The notes beneath the pieces were generated by a model. That model had not been told where the DNA came from and ran no database searches. It was given only the letters and a program-made list of their open reading frames with translations. The translations under genes and the position numbers were made by a program. A stretch of DNA of 18,680 nt, taken from positions 1-18,680 of the forward strand of contig URYA01000014.1 in assembly GCA_900551975.1 (NCBI GenBank). The letters run 5' to 3'. Position 1 is the stretch's first letter, and each line of letters starts with the position of its first letter. Below, one piece after another: positions 1-7,514 of this stretch. This DNA comes from an uncultured Collinsella sp. GTDB taxonomy: Bacteria; Actinomycetota; Coriobacteriia; Coriobacteriales; Coriobacteriaceae.

Positions 1-1281
1 GCCCCCGTTGATGCGGGACGCCACCGTGCCGTTAAACGTCGCACCAAGCGTGCGGTGATGGACCGCATGGGCTACGACGAGGTGGCGCGCATCAGTGCCT
101 ACGTCGACCCTGCCCTTGCCCGCTCCGAGCTACGTCCGGCGGTGGAAGCGGCGCTCAACGTGGAAGAGCCGACCGACTTGGCGACGCCTGAGCGTGAGAC
201 CATCATCGACGAGATCCTAGATGATGTGGTGGGCTTGGGACCGCTGCAGCCGCTCATCGAGGACGACACCGTTACCGAGATCATGATCAACGGCTGCCAC
301 TCGGCTTTCTTTGAACGCGGCGGCGTCTTGTACCCCATCGAGCATGCGTTTGAGGATGATGAGCAGATCCGTGTGCTTATCGACCGCATCATCTCGCCAC
401 TTGGCCGCCGTATCGACGAGCGCAGCCCCATCGTCAACGCCCGCCTCAAGACGGGTTATCGCGTCAACGCGGTGATTCCACCCGTGGCGATCGATGGGCC
501 AATCCTCACCATCCGTAAGTTCTCGGACCGTATCTGTTCGTTGGACGAGCTTGTGGGGTTGGGGTCACTGCCGCTTTGGTATGCGCAGCTGCTGTCGTGC
601 GCGGTGTCGCTGCGACAGGACCTGGCGGTTGCGGGAGGCACGGGATCTGGTAAGACCACCCTGCTCAACGCGTTGTCATGCGAGATTTCCACCGGCGAGC
701 GCATCGTGACGATCGAGGATTCCGCCGAGCTCAAGTTTGCACATCACCCACACGTTGTTCGTCTGGAGGCGCGTGAGGCGTCAATCGAGGGCGAGGGTGC
801 GGTGACGATTCGCGACCTGGTGACCAATGCTCTGCGTATGCGCCCCGACCGCATCGTCGTGGGCGAGGTACGCGGTGCCGAGTGCTGCGACATGCTGCAG
901 GCCATGAACACGGGCCACGACGGGTCGCTCACCACACTTCATGCGGGTTCCGAGCAGGAGACCGTGGTGCGTCTGACGTTGCTTGCACGTTATGGCATCG
1001 ATCTGCCGAGCGAGCTCATCGAGGAGCAGATTGCCATGGCGCTCGACGGCATCGTGATGTCCGAGCGTCATGCAGATGGCAGGCGCTTTGTGGCCTCATA
1101 TTCGGGGGTTCACCGCGGCGCGTCGGGCGGTGTTGAGCTCGAACGCTACGTGACGTTCGATGCCGCCGAACGCACCTGGACGCTCGACCGCGAGCCGCCG
1201 TTTATTGCGGAGGGCTTGCGGTCGGGAACGCTCACGCAAGAGGAGGTGGACGAATGGAGATCGCTATGCCCCTCGTCGTAG
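1..1281 (+). CDS. tadA: TadA/CpaF-family pilus assembly ATPase (5' partial)
   Basis: This is the hexameric cytoplasmic ATPase that powers Tad (Flp, type IVb) pilus assembly, of the type II/IV secretion ATPase (GspE/VirB11) superfamily. The frame is open to the first base of the window, and no Shine-Dalgarno precedes the first in-frame starts (GTG at 55, ATG at 58), so the true start is probably upstream. Visible motifs are Walker A GGTGSGKTT (nt 634-660), a Walker B-like RIVVGEVRG (about 850-876) and the His-box stretch GHDGSLTTLHAGS (about 913-951). The N-terminal part carries the CpaF-type segment GLGPLQPLIEDDTVTEIMIN. The stop overlaps the start of tadB by 28 nt, so the two are probably translationally coupled. 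Family assignment is secure. The name CpaF is equally valid. Confidence 0.95.
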   Translation, partial: APVDAGRHRAVKRRTKRAVMDRMGYDEVARISAYVDPALARSELRPAVEAALNVEEPTDLATPERETIIDEILDDVVGLGPLQPLIEDDTVTEIMINGCHSAFFERGGVLYPIEHAFEDDEQIRVLIDRIISPLGRRIDERSPIVNARLKTGYRVNAVIPPVAIDGPILTIRKFSDRICSLDELVGLGSLPLWYAQLLSCAVSLRQDLAVAGGTGSGKTTLLNALSCEISTGERIVTIEDSAELKFAHHPHVVRLEAREASIEGEGAVTIRDLVTNALRMRPDRIVVGEVRGAECCDMLQAMNTGHDGSLTTLHAGSEQETVVRLTLLARYGIDLPSELIEEQIAMALDGIVMSERHADGRRFVASYSGVHRGASGGVELERYVTFDAAERTWTLDREPPFIAEGLRSGTLTQEEVDEWRSLCPSS

Positions 1282-2180
1282 GGGGGTTGGCGGGGCTTTC
1301 TGTCGCGATGGCGTGTGGGGCAGAGCCTCGTGTACCGCGGATGCCGCCGGCGGAGCTGGCGCGCCAGACGCTCGAATCGATGGCGGAGAAGTTGCCCCGT
1401 GAGTTGGCGGAAAACGACCTGCTGACAAAGATTGCCCGCTCGTGGGCGTCGCTGATCCCCGCAGATCGCCTTGGACTTGCTATTGAGGATAACGCGGCTC
1501 GTCTGGCATTTCTGCTGCTGTCGAGCGGTATCTGCAGCGTTTTGCTGGCCGTTGCGTCGTTGTCGCCCATCGGCTTTGTCTTGGGGCTGGCGGCGCCGTT
1601 TGGCGTGGGCGCCGCGCGTGACACCTTTGATCGCCGGCGCGAACAGCATGATGTAGAAGAGGCCATGCCCGAGGCATTCACGGCGTTATCCATGTCGCTT
1701 GCCTCGGGGCATTCGCTGGCACAGGGCATGCGCTTTGTGGGCGCCCATGCGCAAGAGCCGGTGCATACCGAGTTTTTGCGGGTGGCGGCGGCAATCGATT
1801 GCGGTATCTCGGCGACCGACGCACTCGATGACCTACTCGTTCGCATCGATGCCCCCGGCCTTTCGCTTGTCACCTTGGCGCTCAAAGTATCGCAGCGTAC
1901 CGGGGCTCCGCTTGCCGGCTTGCTGTCCGAGGCGTCGAACATGGTGGGTGAGCGCATTGAGCTCAAACGCCGTTTGGACGTTAAGACGTCACAGGCGCGT
2001 ATGTCGGCACACATGGTCGCGGCGATGCCGGCGGGCATGTGCGCGGTACTGGCTTTGCTTTCGGCAGACTTTCGCCGCGGTCTTGCGACGCCTGCCGGTG
2101 CGGGCGCTGTGGTGCTGGGCCTTGCCCTCAACGTCGTTGCCTTGGTGGTTATCCGGCGCATTATGAGGGTGGAGCTATGA
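1254..2180 (+). CDS. tadB: TadB-like inner-membrane platform protein
   Basis: This 308-aa protein is predicted to be one of the two polytopic membrane proteins (T2SSF/GspF superfamily) that form the platform on which TadA acts. The start at 1254 is chosen because AGGAGGTG lies about 6 nt upstream. An alternative ATG at 1266 has poorer spacing. Hydrophobic segments occur at the N-terminus (about residues 5-22), near residues 83-120 and in the last 50 residues. The cytoplasmic T2SSF domain lies between them, with EEAMPEAFTALSMSLASGHS and SQRTGAPLAGLLSEASN. It overlaps tadA by 28 nt and shares an ATGA stop-start with tadC. TadB is separated from TadC by order and size only, so the two names could be swapped in another nomenclature. 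Confidence 0.9.
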   Translation: MEIAMPLVVGGLAGLSVAMACGAEPRVPRMPPAELARQTLESMAEKLPRELAENDLLTKIARSWASLIPADRLGLAIEDNAARLAFLLLSSGICSVLLAVASLSPIGFVLGLAAPFGVGAARDTFDRRREQHDVEEAMPEAFTALSMSLASGHSLAQGMRFVGAHAQEPVHTEFLRVAAAIDCGISATDALDDLLVRIDAPGLSLVTLALKVSQRTGAPLAGLLSEASNMVGERIELKRRLDVKTSQARMSAHMVAAMPAGMCAVLALLSADFRRGLATPAGAGAVVLGLALNVVALVVIRRIMRVEL

Positions 2181-2818
2181 GCGCCCTGGTCGGGGCCGCG
2201 GCTTGTCTGTGTGCCCTGAGTGTATTTGCCGCGACAGGTTTGGAGCGTGCGGATGCTCGCAAGATTGCAGAGACGTGCAAGCGTGAAGCGGTACTGGTCA
2301 TTGCTGCGGGCTACTCGGTGATTGATACCCTGGCTGCGCGAATGAAGGGCGCGATTGGGACGGGCGGCCCGGCGCGGGTGTCGCTCGGTGAGGTGTCCGA
2401 GATGATCGACGTGGTGCGCCTGGGGCTTTCTGCCGGCCTTTCGTTTGACGCGGCGCTCGAGATTTTCTGTGCCAATCGTCGGTCGGTGCTGGCCGTTCGT
2501 CTTGAACGGGCCTGCATGGCGTGGCAGGTGGGCGTGGGGATGCGCGAGGCCGAGCTGTTAGCTGCCGCGCGTGATTTGGACGTGAGGGCGCTCGAGACTT
2601 TTGCCATCACGGTGGGGCAGGCGCTTGCCCTGGGCGCTCCGCTGGCCGAGACGCTGGCTGCTCAAAGTCGCGAGATCCGTGCGGCCCATCGCGCCGCAGT
2701 CGAGCGCGAGATCGAGCGCGCACCGGTCAAGTTGCTGATTCCCACCGGCACGCTCATCTTGCCGGCGTTGCTTCTGTCCATATTGGGCCCGCTGCTGGGA
2801 GCAGGCGGGATGATGTAG
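2177..2818 (+). CDS. tadC: TadC-like inner-membrane platform protein
   Basis: This 213-aa second T2SSF-type platform protein is the probable partner of TadB in the Tad machine. The start at 2177 forms an ATGA overlap with the tadB stop and follows GGTGGAG. An upstream in-frame ATG at 2039 lies inside tadB and is rejected. A hydrophobic N-terminus (about residues 4-20) is followed by a soluble T2SSF domain containing VRLGLSAGLSFDAALEIF and later TVGQALALGAPLAETLAAQS. A final membrane segment (PTGTLILPALLLSILGPLLG) ends the protein. It is short compared with many TadC proteins, which often have about 300 residues, but both membrane ends are present, so it appears complete. Confidence 0.88.
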   Translation: MSALVGAAACLCALSVFAATGLERADARKIAETCKREAVLVIAAGYSVIDTLAARMKGAIGTGGPARVSLGEVSEMIDVVRLGLSAGLSFDAALEIFCANRRSVLAVRLERACMAWQVGVGMREAELLAAARDLDVRALETFAITVGQALALGAPLAETLAAQSREIRAAHRAAVEREIERAPVKLLIPTGTLILPALLLSILGPLLGAGGMM

Positions 2819-2828
2819 GGAGGAATAC

Positions 2829-3062
2829 ATGAACACGATGACCGACATTGCGGGCAAGGCTTGGAGCTGGGCTTTTTGCCGGACAATCCGCGCTCGCCAG
2901 CGTGCCAAGGCGCTGTTGCGGGAGGAGAGCGCGCAGGGCACTACCGAATACGCCATCTTGGTCGGCGTGCTCGTAGTGATCGCGATTATCGCCATCGTTG
3001 CGTTTAAGAGCAAAGTCGAAGAACTATGGAACGCGATCAAAGACGGCATCAACAGCCTGTAG
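2829..3062 (+). CDS. Flp-type (type IVb) major pilin candidate
   Basis: This 77-aa protein has the layout of an Flp pilin: a leader of about 35 residues, the motif SAQGTTEYAIL, a hydrophobic stretch (about 41-60) and a short charged tail ending KDGINSL. In the family, prepilin peptidase cleaves five residues before the conserved Glu-Tyr. Counting back from Glu40 puts the cut between Ala35 and Gln36, with Ala at -1 instead of the usual Gly. A cut after Gly37 would leave Glu at +3, which fits less well. The start is supported by AGGGAGGA about 5 nt upstream. Position directly after tadC and the small size suggest this is the major pilus subunit, but expression level is not visible from sequence. 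Confidence 0.88.
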   Translation: MNTMTDIAGKAWSWAFCRTIRARQRAKALLREESAQGTTEYAILVGVLVVIAIIAIVAFKSKVEELWNAIKDGINSL

Positions 3063-3589
3063 GAGGCAGGCGGCCTGTCGGTTCGTCGCTGGTGCTCGTC
3101 TGTTTGCTCGTGGCAATAGCGGTGACGCTTTGGGGGCTGGGTGTTGCGCGGCAGCAGTGTCCAGGCGCTGCTGCCGATTTGGGGTCGGGCTTGGCGGCGG
3201 CGTCACAAGAGGAAGGCGCGGGAGATATGGGCGGTCAGAATGCCGCCGTCACGGCTCGGACCTTTTTGCAGGCGCTCGACGAGCGGGCGGCCAACGCGAC
3301 GGAGCCGTCTGCAGACAACGCGATTGCGGTTCGGCTCGCATGGTCCGAGGACCGGCCGATGACCGAGGCGGCGGCAGACCTGTTGCGCGCCTACCGCGAG
3401 GTGCCCACGGCCCAGCTCGCCCTGAGCGGCTATCTCGATATTAAGGGCAACGTATGGGGCGCCATCGTGCGCGATGGGCGAGGCTGGGTCGACATGGTGA
3501 CGGTTGCTGCGGATGCCGGCGATGCCTCGTGCCGCCTGCGTGCCGTGCGCTTGGTCCCGCGGACAACGAGCTCAAAGGAGGGGTCGTGA
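3026..3589 (+). CDS. membrane-anchored protein of unknown function in the tad operon
   Basis: This 187-aa product is not recognised as a named family. A basic N-terminus (residues 1-19) is followed by one strong membrane helix (SSLVLVCLLVAIAVTLWGLG, about 20-39). The remaining roughly 145 residues are Ala-rich, mostly hydrophilic and probably extracytoplasmic. It could be a minor pilus-assembly or pseudopilin-associated factor, but it lacks the A|QxTxE motif of its neighbours. The start is uncertain. ATG 3026 overlaps the pilin gene by 37 nt and has only a weak GAAGAA upstream. A strong AGGAGG (3061-3066) lies at the pilin stop, but no ATG, GTG or TTG in this frame sits at normal spacing after it. 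The next candidate is GTG 3092, within the membrane helix. The downstream gene starts 1 nt after its stop. Confidence 0.72.
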   Translation: MERDQRRHQQPVGGRRPVGSSLVLVCLLVAIAVTLWGLGVARQQCPGAAADLGSGLAAASQEEGAGDMGGQNAAVTARTFLQALDERAANATEPSADNAIAVRLAWSEDRPMTEAAADLLRAYREVPTAQLALSGYLDIKGNVWGAIVRDGRGWVDMVTVAADAGDASCRLRAVRLVPRTTSSKEGS

Positions 3590-3590
3590 A

Positions 3591-3809
3591 ATGCATGATG
3601 TCCTGCGTGAGGAATCTGCCCAGTCGACCGTCGAGTACGCCATTGTCACCGTGGCGCTGTTATCGATCGTGCTGGCGATCGCGGGGCTTTGGCGCGCTGG
3701 CACCGATGGGCGCTTGTCGGCACTGGTCGAGCGGGCGGCGTCCCATGGCGTCGCCCCATCGTCGGTTATCGATGCTGCTACGGGCGCTAAGGACATCGCA
3801 CTGTATTGA
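3591..3809 (+). CDS. second short pilin-like protein (Flp/TadE-type N-terminus)
   Basis: This 72-aa pilin-like protein has a short leader MHDVLREESA, the motif AQSTVEYAIV, a hydrophobic helix (about 16-36) and a small C-terminal region. Gln11 to Glu15 reproduces the +1/+5 spacing of type IVb pilins, with Ala10 at -1. ATG 3591 is chosen because AAAGGAGGGG lies about 7 nt upstream. An extension to 3504 would run through the preceding gene. The near-identity of its leader and cleavage region (LREESAQ) to the first pilin suggests duplication of the pilin N-terminal module. It may be a minor pilin or an alternative subunit. This role is inferred from sequence pattern and operon position only. Confidence 0.85.
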   Translation: MHDVLREESAQSTVEYAIVTVALLSIVLAIAGLWRAGTDGRLSALVERAASHGVAPSSVIDAATGAKDIALY

Positions 3810-4284
3810 TATCGCGTGCGAGGATCGGGCGCAGTCTACGGTCGAGGCCGCCTTTTTGCTGCCGACGTTTTTGACGCTTATCTTGCTCGCGTTGCAGCCG
3901 GTGTGCCTGCTCTATACGCGCGCAGTCATGGAGTCTGCCGCCGCCGAGACCGCGCGGCTTATGACCACGACGACGGTGGAGGACGACGATGACCTTAAGG
4001 AGTTCACTCGCCGCAGACTTGCCGCGGTGCCCAACGTCTCGATTTTTCATGCCGGCGGGCCGCTGTCGTGGGATATCGAGTTGGGGCGGGCCGGTGCCGG
4101 CGGCGTTTCGTCCGTGTCTGTTGCCGGCGAGGTTAAGCCGTTGCCTGTGATCGGTGCGTTTGCGCAGGCTATGGGTGGTAACGCCGAGGGCGGCTACGTT
4201 GAGCTCAAGGTCGATGTCTCGTATCAATCACGTCCCGAATGGCTGGAGGGAGATTATGATTTGTGGATTGCTGCATGGGATTAA
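3772..4284 (+). CDS. TadE-like minor pilin/assembly protein
   Basis: This 170-aa protein has a short N-terminal leader, the pilin-type motif AQSTVEAAFLL (Ala20, Gln21, Glu25), one membrane helix (about 26-45) and an extracytoplasmic domain of about 120 residues. That is the layout of the TadE/TadE-like family, whose members are processed like pilins and help assemble Flp pili. The start is not certain. ATG 3772 gives a compact leader and overlaps the previous gene by 38 nt, but no clear Shine-Dalgarno precedes it. An ATT codon at 3805 that overlaps the previous stop would be an unusual alternative. It overlaps the next gene by 29 nt. TadE versus TadF cannot be decided from this sequence. Confidence 0.82.
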   Translation: MLLRALRTSHCIDIACEDRAQSTVEAAFLLPTFLTLILLALQPVCLLYTRAVMESAAAETARLMTTTTVEDDDDLKEFTRRRLAAVPNVSIFHAGGPLSWDIELGRAGAGGVSSVSVAGEVKPLPVIGAFAQAMGGNAEGGYVELKVDVSYQSRPEWLEGDYDLWIAAWD

Positions 4285-6409
4285 GCGTTTCTGGTCTAGA
4301 CGCGTTTTGACGCGCCGTCCGAGCTGCCATCGCAAGCGAGGCGGCTTTATGGGCCGCGCCGGTGTTGATCTGTTTATCGAAGACGGCGCCTATACCACGC
4401 TTTCTTCTGCCGTGGTCATCCTAGTGGTGCTCACGTTGTTGTTTTCGTCGACCGCGGCGATATGGAGCATGTCGCGTGCCGGTGATACTCAGGTGGCGGC
4501 CGATAGCGGCGCGCTGGCGGGTGCCAACGTAGTGTCGTCCTATCACACGGCTGCCACGGTGGTTGATGCGAGCATCTTGAGTTTGGGCCTGGCGGGGTTT
4601 GCCACGATCGGGACGGGCCTGGTCGCCATCCTCATCCCGGGTGCCGAACCAGTTGCCGGCAATATGGTCGACACCGGGATTGAGATCATTAAAACGCGCA
4701 ACAAGTTTGCCAAAAGCGCATCGGAAGGCTTACAGAAAATCGAGACGGCTCTGCCGTATCTGATCGCCGCGCGTGCCACGCAGGCGGTGTCGGCGCAGGA
4801 TACCGATAGTGTGACCTATACCGGTACGGCGCTTGCCGTGCCCAGGACATCCGAATCGGACTTCGCCGCGCTCAAAGGGTCAGAGATCTCGACCGATACC
4901 ATTAAAGACACATCAGATGATTTAGAGCGTGCGGCCGAGGAGCTGCGGAAGGCTTCTGAGGACACGGCGAAGGCTAAAGAGCGCGTTTGGCTGGCGGATT
5001 GTGGCGGGTCTGACAAGGGCTCGGTCAGCAGCTGTTCTTGCATGTGGGAGCGTGTGAAAAGTCTAACGGATCTCTCTGGTGCTCAAAATCCGCATTACGT
5101 TTCGAGCGTTACGTGGGAACCGCAAGTGGCGCTCGATCGCGCGAAGGCCTACTATCGCCAGCGCCTGGCAAATGAGAAACCGCTTGGCGAGGGTCCGGAA
5201 AAACAGGCAGATTCTGCTGCACGAAAGGTGTTCTTCGCTTATGCGAGCGAAGAAGTCGAGCGGGCATATATAACTGAAAAGGACGGCAAAGTTTCCGCCC
5301 GCATCCCTTTCCTTCCGCGAAATCCAGATGAGGCGCGGACGACTGAACTCTATACCGATGCGCGTTGGCCCACGAGTGAAGTAGATAAAGTTACCTATTT
5401 GCATTATGGGACTGACTGTCCAAATTACAAAAAAGGAAAGCCGGGTGGGCTGGCATCCGTCGCAGATTTTGACGGTCACGAAACGTGTAGCGAATGCCAT
5501 TTCGGTGTGTCGTCTTTAGGGTACGTTGCGATTGCAACGACTTCTGTCGAAAGGGGCTTCGAGTACCACTTCGATAAGTTCAAAGAGGCCCTGGAAGACT
5601 ACGTCGAATGCCGCAACAAAGAGCTTGAGCTCATGTGTCAGACCGAGGACGAGGCTGACCGTGCCGGCAATGCGTTTGACCAGGCCATCAAGGGGCTTTC
5701 GGGCGAGCGTCCGCGTATCGCTCCGCCCGGTCGCAACGGCGTGGTCGCATTTGCAGTTTCGGGTGACATTACCAGCCCCGATCAACTTAACTCCTCGTTT
5801 AACACGGCAGTCAGGCTTGGCGATCGCGGTGCTATCTCTGCCGCGGTGCTGGCGCCCGATGAGGCGACGGCGCAAAACAACGTGCTTTCGCGATTTTTCT
5901 CGACATTGAAGGAACGCTCGGGCGGCGTTGCCGGCGTGCTCGACGGCGTCATGGATGTTTGGGGACGGCTGCTTGTGGGATACGGTGATATCCAAGGTTC
6001 GGCCGACGAACTTATGGACGAGATGATTAAGGGCCTAGGAGGGGGCAGCGGCGCGTTGGGCTCCATCGCATCGTGGCTCGGCGATACCGTTTCGGCGTCC
6101 GTGGCGGCGTTGGGTCTGGAGCCGTGCGACTTGCGCCTGCGAAAGCCGGTGCTGACCGATTCCGCCAACGTCATTAAGAGTCCGGGGTCTGACATTGCTG
6201 GTCTCTCTCAAGCGCAAGACAAACTGCGAAATATTCCGTTGGGCGTGACCGATCCCAAGGCGCTTTGCGAGGCGTTGGAATATCAAGTCGAACGCACCAT
6301 CAGCGGCACGGTGTTTACGCTTGCAGAGATTCCGCTGCCCGGCGGCGGTTCCATTCCACTTACCGTCGATGTCGCCACGCTGGTTGGCGCTCTGGGCGGT
6401 GGGTCGTAA
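4256..6409 (+). CDS. TadG-like large extracytoplasmic pilus-associated protein
   Basis: This 717-aa protein has a basic N-terminus, one membrane helix (about residues 48-70) and, just after it, GDTQVAADSGALAGAN (77-91). That stretch resembles the AAD-x-ALAGA signature of TadG-like N-terminal domains. A second hydrophobic segment spans about 105-128, followed by a charged, probably coiled-coil region. The middle has clustered Cys and His (Cys249, 260, 262, 388, 411, 414; His383, 408, 415). The C-terminal third is Gly/Ser-rich. ATG 4256 is chosen because GGAGGGAG lies about 5 nt upstream; an upstream ATG at 4154 is inside the preceding gene. Parts of the middle (about 5050-5560) are visibly lower in GC than the flanks, near 45-50 percent in sampled lines. 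The role, probably an envelope anchor or tip/base factor, is inferred from the family. Confidence 0.8.
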   Translation: MICGLLHGIKRFWSRRVLTRRPSCHRKRGGFMGRAGVDLFIEDGAYTTLSSAVVILVVLTLLFSSTAAIWSMSRAGDTQVAADSGALAGANVVSSYHTAATVVDASILSLGLAGFATIGTGLVAILIPGAEPVAGNMVDTGIEIIKTRNKFAKSASEGLQKIETALPYLIAARATQAVSAQDTDSVTYTGTALAVPRTSESDFAALKGSEISTDTIKDTSDDLERAAEELRKASEDTAKAKERVWLADCGGSDKGSVSSCSCMWERVKSLTDLSGAQNPHYVSSVTWEPQVALDRAKAYYRQRLANEKPLGEGPEKQADSAARKVFFAYASEEVERAYITEKDGKVSARIPFLPRNPDEARTTELYTDARWPTSEVDKVTYLHYGTDCPNYKKGKPGGLASVADFDGHETCSECHFGVSSLGYVAIATTSVERGFEYHFDKFKEALEDYVECRNKELELMCQTEDEADRAGNAFDQAIKGLSGERPRIAPPGRNGVVAFAVSGDITSPDQLNSSFNTAVRLGDRGAISAAVLAPDEATAQNNVLSRFFSTLKERSGGVAGVLDGVMDVWGRLLVGYGDIQGSADELMDEMIKGLGGGSGALGSIASWLGDTVSASVAALGLEPCDLRLRKPVLTDSANVIKSPGSDIAGLSQAQDKLRNIPLGVTDPKALCEALEYQVERTISGTVFTLAEIPLPGGGSIPLTVDVATLVGALGGGS

Positions 6410-6885
6410 TGAGTATTCGCATACGTCTGCGCGAGGAGCGCGCCCAAGCGACGGTGGAGATGGCAGTGGTTACGCCCGTTTTGCTGGTGCTGGCACTCAT
6501 CGTGTACAACGTCATGATCTTTGCCAGCGCTGTCGCGCGCTTCGACCGCGTGGTGCCCGACATCGTGTTGGCGCATGCCGTGGCGCCGAGCGGGGAGGGC
6601 GACGAAAGCTCTGCCGATGCCTCGGCGACGGTTCAGACTCAAATTCTGAATGCCATGGAAGGCTATGACTTGCAGATCGAAGTGTCGAGCGAGCAAGGCG
6701 CGGAGGCATCGGATGGTGGCCTGCTCTCCCTATCCGGTACGTTTAGGACCTACACATGCACCATGCACTATGAGCCGTGGCCGACTTCTCTCGGCATCGC
6801 TGGCGTTCCGCTGGGGGCGCCGACAACGTTGTCGCACGAGCGCGCGGTGACGGTCGATCCATGGCGTCCGGGGGTGGTCATGTGA
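6409..6885 (+). CDS. TadE-like minor pilin/assembly protein (second copy)
   Basis: This 158-aa protein starts at an ATG that overlaps the previous stop (TAATG). The N-terminus MSIRIRLREERAQATVEMAV has the same pilin-type motif as its neighbours: Ala12 at -1, Gln13 at +1 and Glu17 at +5. A membrane helix (about 18-40) and an extracytoplasmic domain of about 115 residues follow. The layout matches TadE-like proteins. The Shine-Dalgarno is weak (GGTGGG), which fits coupling to the upstream gene. The C-terminal end overlaps the DUF192 gene (GTGA). It may be a paralogue of the TadE-like gene at 3772, although similarity beyond the N-terminal motif is not obvious by eye. Confidence 0.8.
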   Translation: MSIRIRLREERAQATVEMAVVTPVLLVLALIVYNVMIFASAVARFDRVVPDIVLAHAVAPSGEGDESSADASATVQTQILNAMEGYDLQIEVSSEQGAEASDGGLLSLSGTFRTYTCTMHYEPWPTSLGIAGVPLGAPTTLSHERAVTVDPWRPGVVM

Positions 6886-7241
6886 CCGCGGTCTCGTCCT
6901 ACATCGCCTACGCGCGGGCACTCAACAGGCTGGGTTGGACGCCGGCCGAGTTTGCGGTGGCGGAGTCGTTTGTCGTGCGCCTGCGCGGTATGCTGGGACG
7001 GCGTCCGGTTGCCGCCAACGGCCTGCCGCTTGTCATGGCGTTTCCGCACTGTTCCTCGGTCCACACGTGTTTTATGGCCTATCCCATCGATATCGCCTTT
7101 ATCGACGCACGCGGCAATATCCTCGCGCGCTACGAAAACGTTCGTCCTTGGCGCATGTGCTCCCACCCAGGTGCCTGGGCCGTACTAGAGCGTCCTTCAA
7201 TCATTGTTTCGACCCCTGCTCTCCAACGCGTGCCGGCTTAA
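6882..7241 (+). CDS. DUF192 family protein
   Basis: This 119-aa protein contains the recognisable DUF192 core: RLRGMLGRR near the start, AFPHCSSVHTCFMAYPIDIA, FIDARGNIL and VRPWRMCSHPGAW. The biochemical function of the family is not established, as far as I know. Here there is no signal peptide, so a cytoplasmic location is likely. GTG 6882 is preferred because it overlaps the previous stop (GTGA) and has a G-rich Shine-Dalgarno-like stretch upstream. ATG 6861 in the same frame would add seven residues and is the alternative. As the last gene of the tad operon it is presumably co-transcribed with the pilus genes. Cys residues in HCSSVHTC might be functional, but this is a guess. Confidence 0.87.
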   Translation: MTAVSSYIAYARALNRLGWTPAEFAVAESFVVRLRGMLGRRPVAANGLPLVMAFPHCSSVHTCFMAYPIDIAFIDARGNILARYENVRPWRMCSHPGAWAVLERPSIIVSTPALQRVPA

Positions 7242-7299
7242 GGGACTGAGCGAAAAACTTCTTGCTGCCGGCTGATGCCTCTGACGTGCCGATTTATAG

Positions 7300-7340
7300 A
7301 ACCGAGGCTGTGTTCAAAAACTTTTTTAAAATTCTCGGTT
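7300..7340. repeat. inverted repeat upstream of tRNA-Phe
   Basis: AACCGAG (7300-7306) and CTCGGTT (7334-7340) are perfect 7-nt inverted arms separated by an AT-rich 27-nt spacer containing a run of A and then T. The right arm runs into the -35 box of the tRNA-Phe promoter. It could be a weak terminator for the tad operon or a protein-binding site. Neither is proven. Confidence 0.4.
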
Positions 7341-7366
7341 GACCGGAACGCGTCCTTGGTTATACT
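7339..7366 (+). promoter_or_regulatory. sigma-70-type promoter of tRNA-Phe
   Basis: TTGACC (7339-7344) and TATACT (7361-7366) are separated by 16 nt and lie just upstream of the tRNA gene. A short perfect hairpin, GCCTTG-AAA-CAAGGC (7373-7387), falls in the leader between the promoter and the mature tRNA and may be a processing or structural element. Confidence 0.7.
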
Positions 7367-7398
7367 AATCAAGCCTTGAAACAAGGCACACCTCAAAT

Positions 7399-7471
<73 letters not shown>

Positions 7472-7485
7472 CCTTGAATTGACTA

Positions 7486-7514
7486 GGACCTCTGCAAAGG
7501 GGTCCTTTTCTTTT
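7486..7514 (+). terminator. intrinsic terminator after tRNA-Phe
   Basis: GGACCTC (7486-7492) pairs with GGGGTCC (7499-7505) with one wobble, around the loop TGCAAA, and is followed by TTTTCTTTT. It sits 12 nt after the tRNA and probably ends its transcript. Confidence 0.8.

Noticed and set aside
1232..2161. Minus-strand open frame of 309 codons opposite tadB
   Set aside because: It is Ser/Ala/Arg-rich without motifs, and tadB has clear family features and a ribosome-binding site.
5486..5500. CSECH as a haem c attachment site (CxxCH) in the TadG-like protein
   Set aside because: A single CxxCH among other clustered Cys and His residues in a pilus-associated protein is better explained by disulfides or metal binding. 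No cytochrome maturation gene or cytochrome fold is visible.
7231..7273. Direct repeat TGCCGGCT around the end of the DUF192 gene
   Set aside because: Two 8-nt copies 27 nt apart in GC-rich DNA are not significant. No T-tract follows, so it is not a terminator.
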